Part shown: one piece after another, positions 6,545-7,456 of the stretch
Layout: each line of letters begins with the position of its first letter
Position numbering within the stretch: position 1 is the first letter of the stretch
Assembly: GCA_004562975.1 (NCBI GenBank)
Contig: SFQP01000099.1
Coordinates: 1 to 7,456, forward strand
Direction: 5' to 3'
Origin: a bacterium
GTDB lineage: Bacteria > Bacteroidota > Bacteroidia > Bacteroidales > Bacteroidaceae
Length of the DNA: 7,456 bases
Program-made: the position numbers and the translations under genes
Notes under the pieces: generated by a model
The model's database searches: none
Told to the model about the DNA's origin: nothing
Seen by the model: only the letters and a program-made list of their open reading frames with translations

Positions 6545-6575
6545 CAAAAATAGGCTAATATATTTAACCTGCAAA
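6545..6575 (-). promoter_or_regulatory. Bacteroidetes-type promoter of the susC operon
   Basis: On the - strand the -33 box TTTG (complement of CAAA at 6572-6575) is followed after exactly 19 nt by TATTTTTG (complement of 6545-6552). The latter is a perfect match to the -7 consensus TAnnTTTG of the primary Bacteroidetes sigma factor. Transcription would begin a few bases further on, near 6536-6541. No other CAAAnnTA with a suitable partner was seen between kbl and susC. Confidence 0.8.
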
Positions 6576-6586
6576 GGTTTCTTTGC
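6571..6586. promoter_or_regulatory. Inverted repeat GCAAAG-N4-CTTTGC over the -33 box (candidate operator)
   Basis: GCAAAG (6571-6576) and CTTTGC (6581-6586) are perfect inverted arms around GTTT, and the left arm contains the -33 element. A second, overlapping inverted pair AACCT/AGGTT sits at 6566-6579. A dimeric regulator bound here could block or contact RNA polymerase; no regulator gene is present in the window, so this is inference. Confidence 0.35.
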
Positions 6587-6648
6587 TTTTTGTCCCAAAA
6601 TTTTAACACTTACCCTTTGTTTCTTTCATTTTGACACATAGGTTTCTT
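6577..6648. repeat. Three direct repeats GTTTCTT upstream of the susC promoter
   Basis: GTTTCTT occurs at 6577-6583, 6619-6625 and 6642-6648 (AAGAAAC on the - strand). The first and third are preceded by an extra G. Spacings are 42 and 23 nt. The repeats lie in the T-rich region running from the -33 box upstream, where an activator would bind. The tract is of low complexity, so chance is a real alternative. Confidence 0.3.
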
Positions 6649-6660
6649 GTTTCGCTATGT

Positions 6661-6675
6661 TTTTGAAATTCAAAA
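6661..6675. promoter_or_regulatory. 15-bp palindrome TTTTGAA-A-TTCAAAA
   Basis: Two perfect seven-base arms flank one central A, about 85 bp upstream of the -33 box of the susC promoter. This is a typical shape for a dimeric DNA-binding protein site. No T tract consistent with termination follows on either strand. Confidence 0.35.
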
Positions 6676-6725
6676 GGGGGCAAGAAATATTATTTTGCCT
6701 GCCATGGAGGCCTGCGAGTATAGTA

Positions 6726-6762
6726 TTCAGGCGGCACCCCATGTACGGAGATGCCGCCTGAA
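6726..6762 (-). terminator. Perfect 11-bp hairpin downstream of kbl, probable transcript end
   Basis: TTCAGGCGGCA (6726-6736) and TGCCGCCTGAA (6752-6762) pair perfectly around a 15-base loop, 61 nt after the kbl stop. On the - strand the stem is followed by TACTATACT, not a real T tract. It may end or protect the kbl transcript, and would insulate it from the susC promoter. The region between it and kbl (6765-6798) has further weaker pairing (GCGGC/GCCGC). Confidence 0.5.
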
Positions 6763-6823
6763 CAATCGGTAACTGCGGCCGTACTTGCCGATAGCCGCAT
6801 ATTATTATAAGGGGTGCGCGAAA

Positions 6824-7456
6824 TTATTTCAGCACGCCCAGCTCCTTGCCCACCTTGATAAAGGCGGCGATGCACTTGTCGAGGTGTTCGCGCTCGTGGC
6901 CGGCAGAAATTTGCACGCGGATGCGGGCCTGATCCTTCGGCACTACGGGATAGTAGAAGCCCGTCACGTAGATGCCTTCTTCCTGCATCTTCTGGGCATA
7001 AACCTGCGAGAGCTTGGCATCGTAGAGCATCACGGCGCAGATGGCACTCTGCGTGGGCTTGATGTCAAAGCCGGCGGCCATCATCTTGTCGCGGAAATAG
7101 TTCACGTTGTCCACCAACTTGTCGTGGATAGCGTTGCTCTCCTTCAGAATCTTGAAGGTTTCGAGGGCTGCGCCCACAATGGCGGGAGCCACGGAGTTGG
7201 AGAAGAGGTAAGGACGCGAACGCTGGCGCAACAGGTCGATGATTTCCTTACGACCCGTGGTGAAGCCGCCCATGGCACCGCCGAACGCCTTGCCGAGCGT
7301 GCCGGTGTAGATGTCCACGCGGCCATAGGTGTTGAAGAACTCGCTCACGCCGTGTCCCGTGGCACCTACCACGCCGGCGGAGTGGCTCTCGTCGACCATA
7401 ACCAATGCATCGTATTTCTCGGCCAAGTCGCAAATCTTGTCAATCGGTGCCACGTT
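6824..7456 (-). CDS. kbl: 2-amino-3-ketobutyrate CoA ligase (glycine C-acetyltransferase), C-terminal part
   Basis: The last 210 residues are present; the 5' end is cut by the window. The full protein is about 395 aa. Kbl is a cytoplasmic PLP enzyme that cleaves 2-amino-3-ketobutyrate with CoA to glycine and acetyl-CoA, the second step of threonine breakdown after threonine dehydrogenase. Visible signatures, numbered within the fragment, are as follows. VDESHSAG (21-28) includes the Asp that contacts the PLP ring nitrogen. TGTLGKAFGGA has the Schiff-base Lys at 56. RQRSRPYLFSNSVAPAIV follows, then the C-terminal EEGIYVTGFYYPVVPKDQARIRVQISAGH with the substrate-carboxylate Arg region. The last two blocks closely match Escherichia coli Kbl, favouring Kbl over its relatives BioF, HemA and serine palmitoyltransferase. 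It ends with TAA at 6824-6826. It is on the same strand as the susC operon but separated by about 500 bp with its own end signal, so co-transcription is unlikely. Confidence 0.93.
   Translation of the reverse strand, partial: NVAPIDKICDLAEKYDALVMVDESHSAGVVGATGHGVSEFFNTYGRVDIYTGTLGKAFGGAMGGFTTGRKEIIDLLRQRSRPYLFSNSVAPAIVGAALETFKILKESNAIHDKLVDNVNYFRDKMMAAGFDIKPTQSAICAVMLYDAKLSQVYAQKMQEEGIYVTGFYYPVVPKDQARIRVQISAGHEREHLDKCIAAFIKVGKELGVLK

Noticed and set aside
1..7456. CRISPR array, tRNA/rRNA genes, insertion sequence or integrase
   Set aside because: No regularly spaced repeats beyond the two-to-three-copy block at 503-590, no tRNA-like cloverleaf and no transposase or recombinase reading frame were seen.

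Overview
This window comes from a member of the Bacteroidetes, most likely the order Bacteroidales (a Bacteroides- or Prevotella-like gut bacterium). The evidence is a SusC/SusD pair with typical lipoprotein and TonB-receptor signatures, start codons without Shine-Dalgarno sequences in AT-rich leaders, and a textbook Bacteroidetes promoter (TTTG-N19-TAnnTTTG) upstream of susC. No finer taxonomy can be read from the sequence alone.

Layout, left to right. Positions 1-333 (+) hold the 3' end of a small DUF1634-type membrane protein, followed by a Rho-independent terminator at 462-492. A convergent intergenic region (334-739) carries that terminator, a short repeat family and a second, opposite-facing terminator (691-726, - strand). 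From 6324 down to 740 on the - strand lies one transcription unit: a SusC/RagA-type TonB-dependent outer-membrane transporter (966 aa), a SusD/RagB surface lipoprotein (491 aa) and a third surface lipoprotein of unassigned family (362 aa). Its promoter lies at 6545-6575, so the mRNA has a leader of about 215 nt that appears highly structured. Upstream of the promoter is an AT-rich stretch with repeats and a palindrome. Further right is the 3' two-fifths to half of kbl (2-amino-3-ketobutyrate CoA ligase, - strand), cut by the window edge.

How the genes work together: SusC forms the outer-membrane barrel and SusD its lid. The third lipoprotein sits where SusE/SGBP-type accessory binding proteins usually sit. 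Together they should bind and import an oligomeric nutrient, using TonB energy. No glycosidase, protease or regulator lies beside them in the window, so the substrate is unknown. kbl and the DUF1634 gene look like unrelated housekeeping or transport neighbours.

The points most worth checking are three. First, the SusC plug domain lacks an in-frame stretch of about 18 residues that normally holds the RG...PLxVxDG core. Second, the long susC leader has nested stems and two mutually exclusive pairings. Third, an identical 9-nt motif (CCTTTAACA) sits 10-11 nt upstream of the start codons of both lipoprotein genes.
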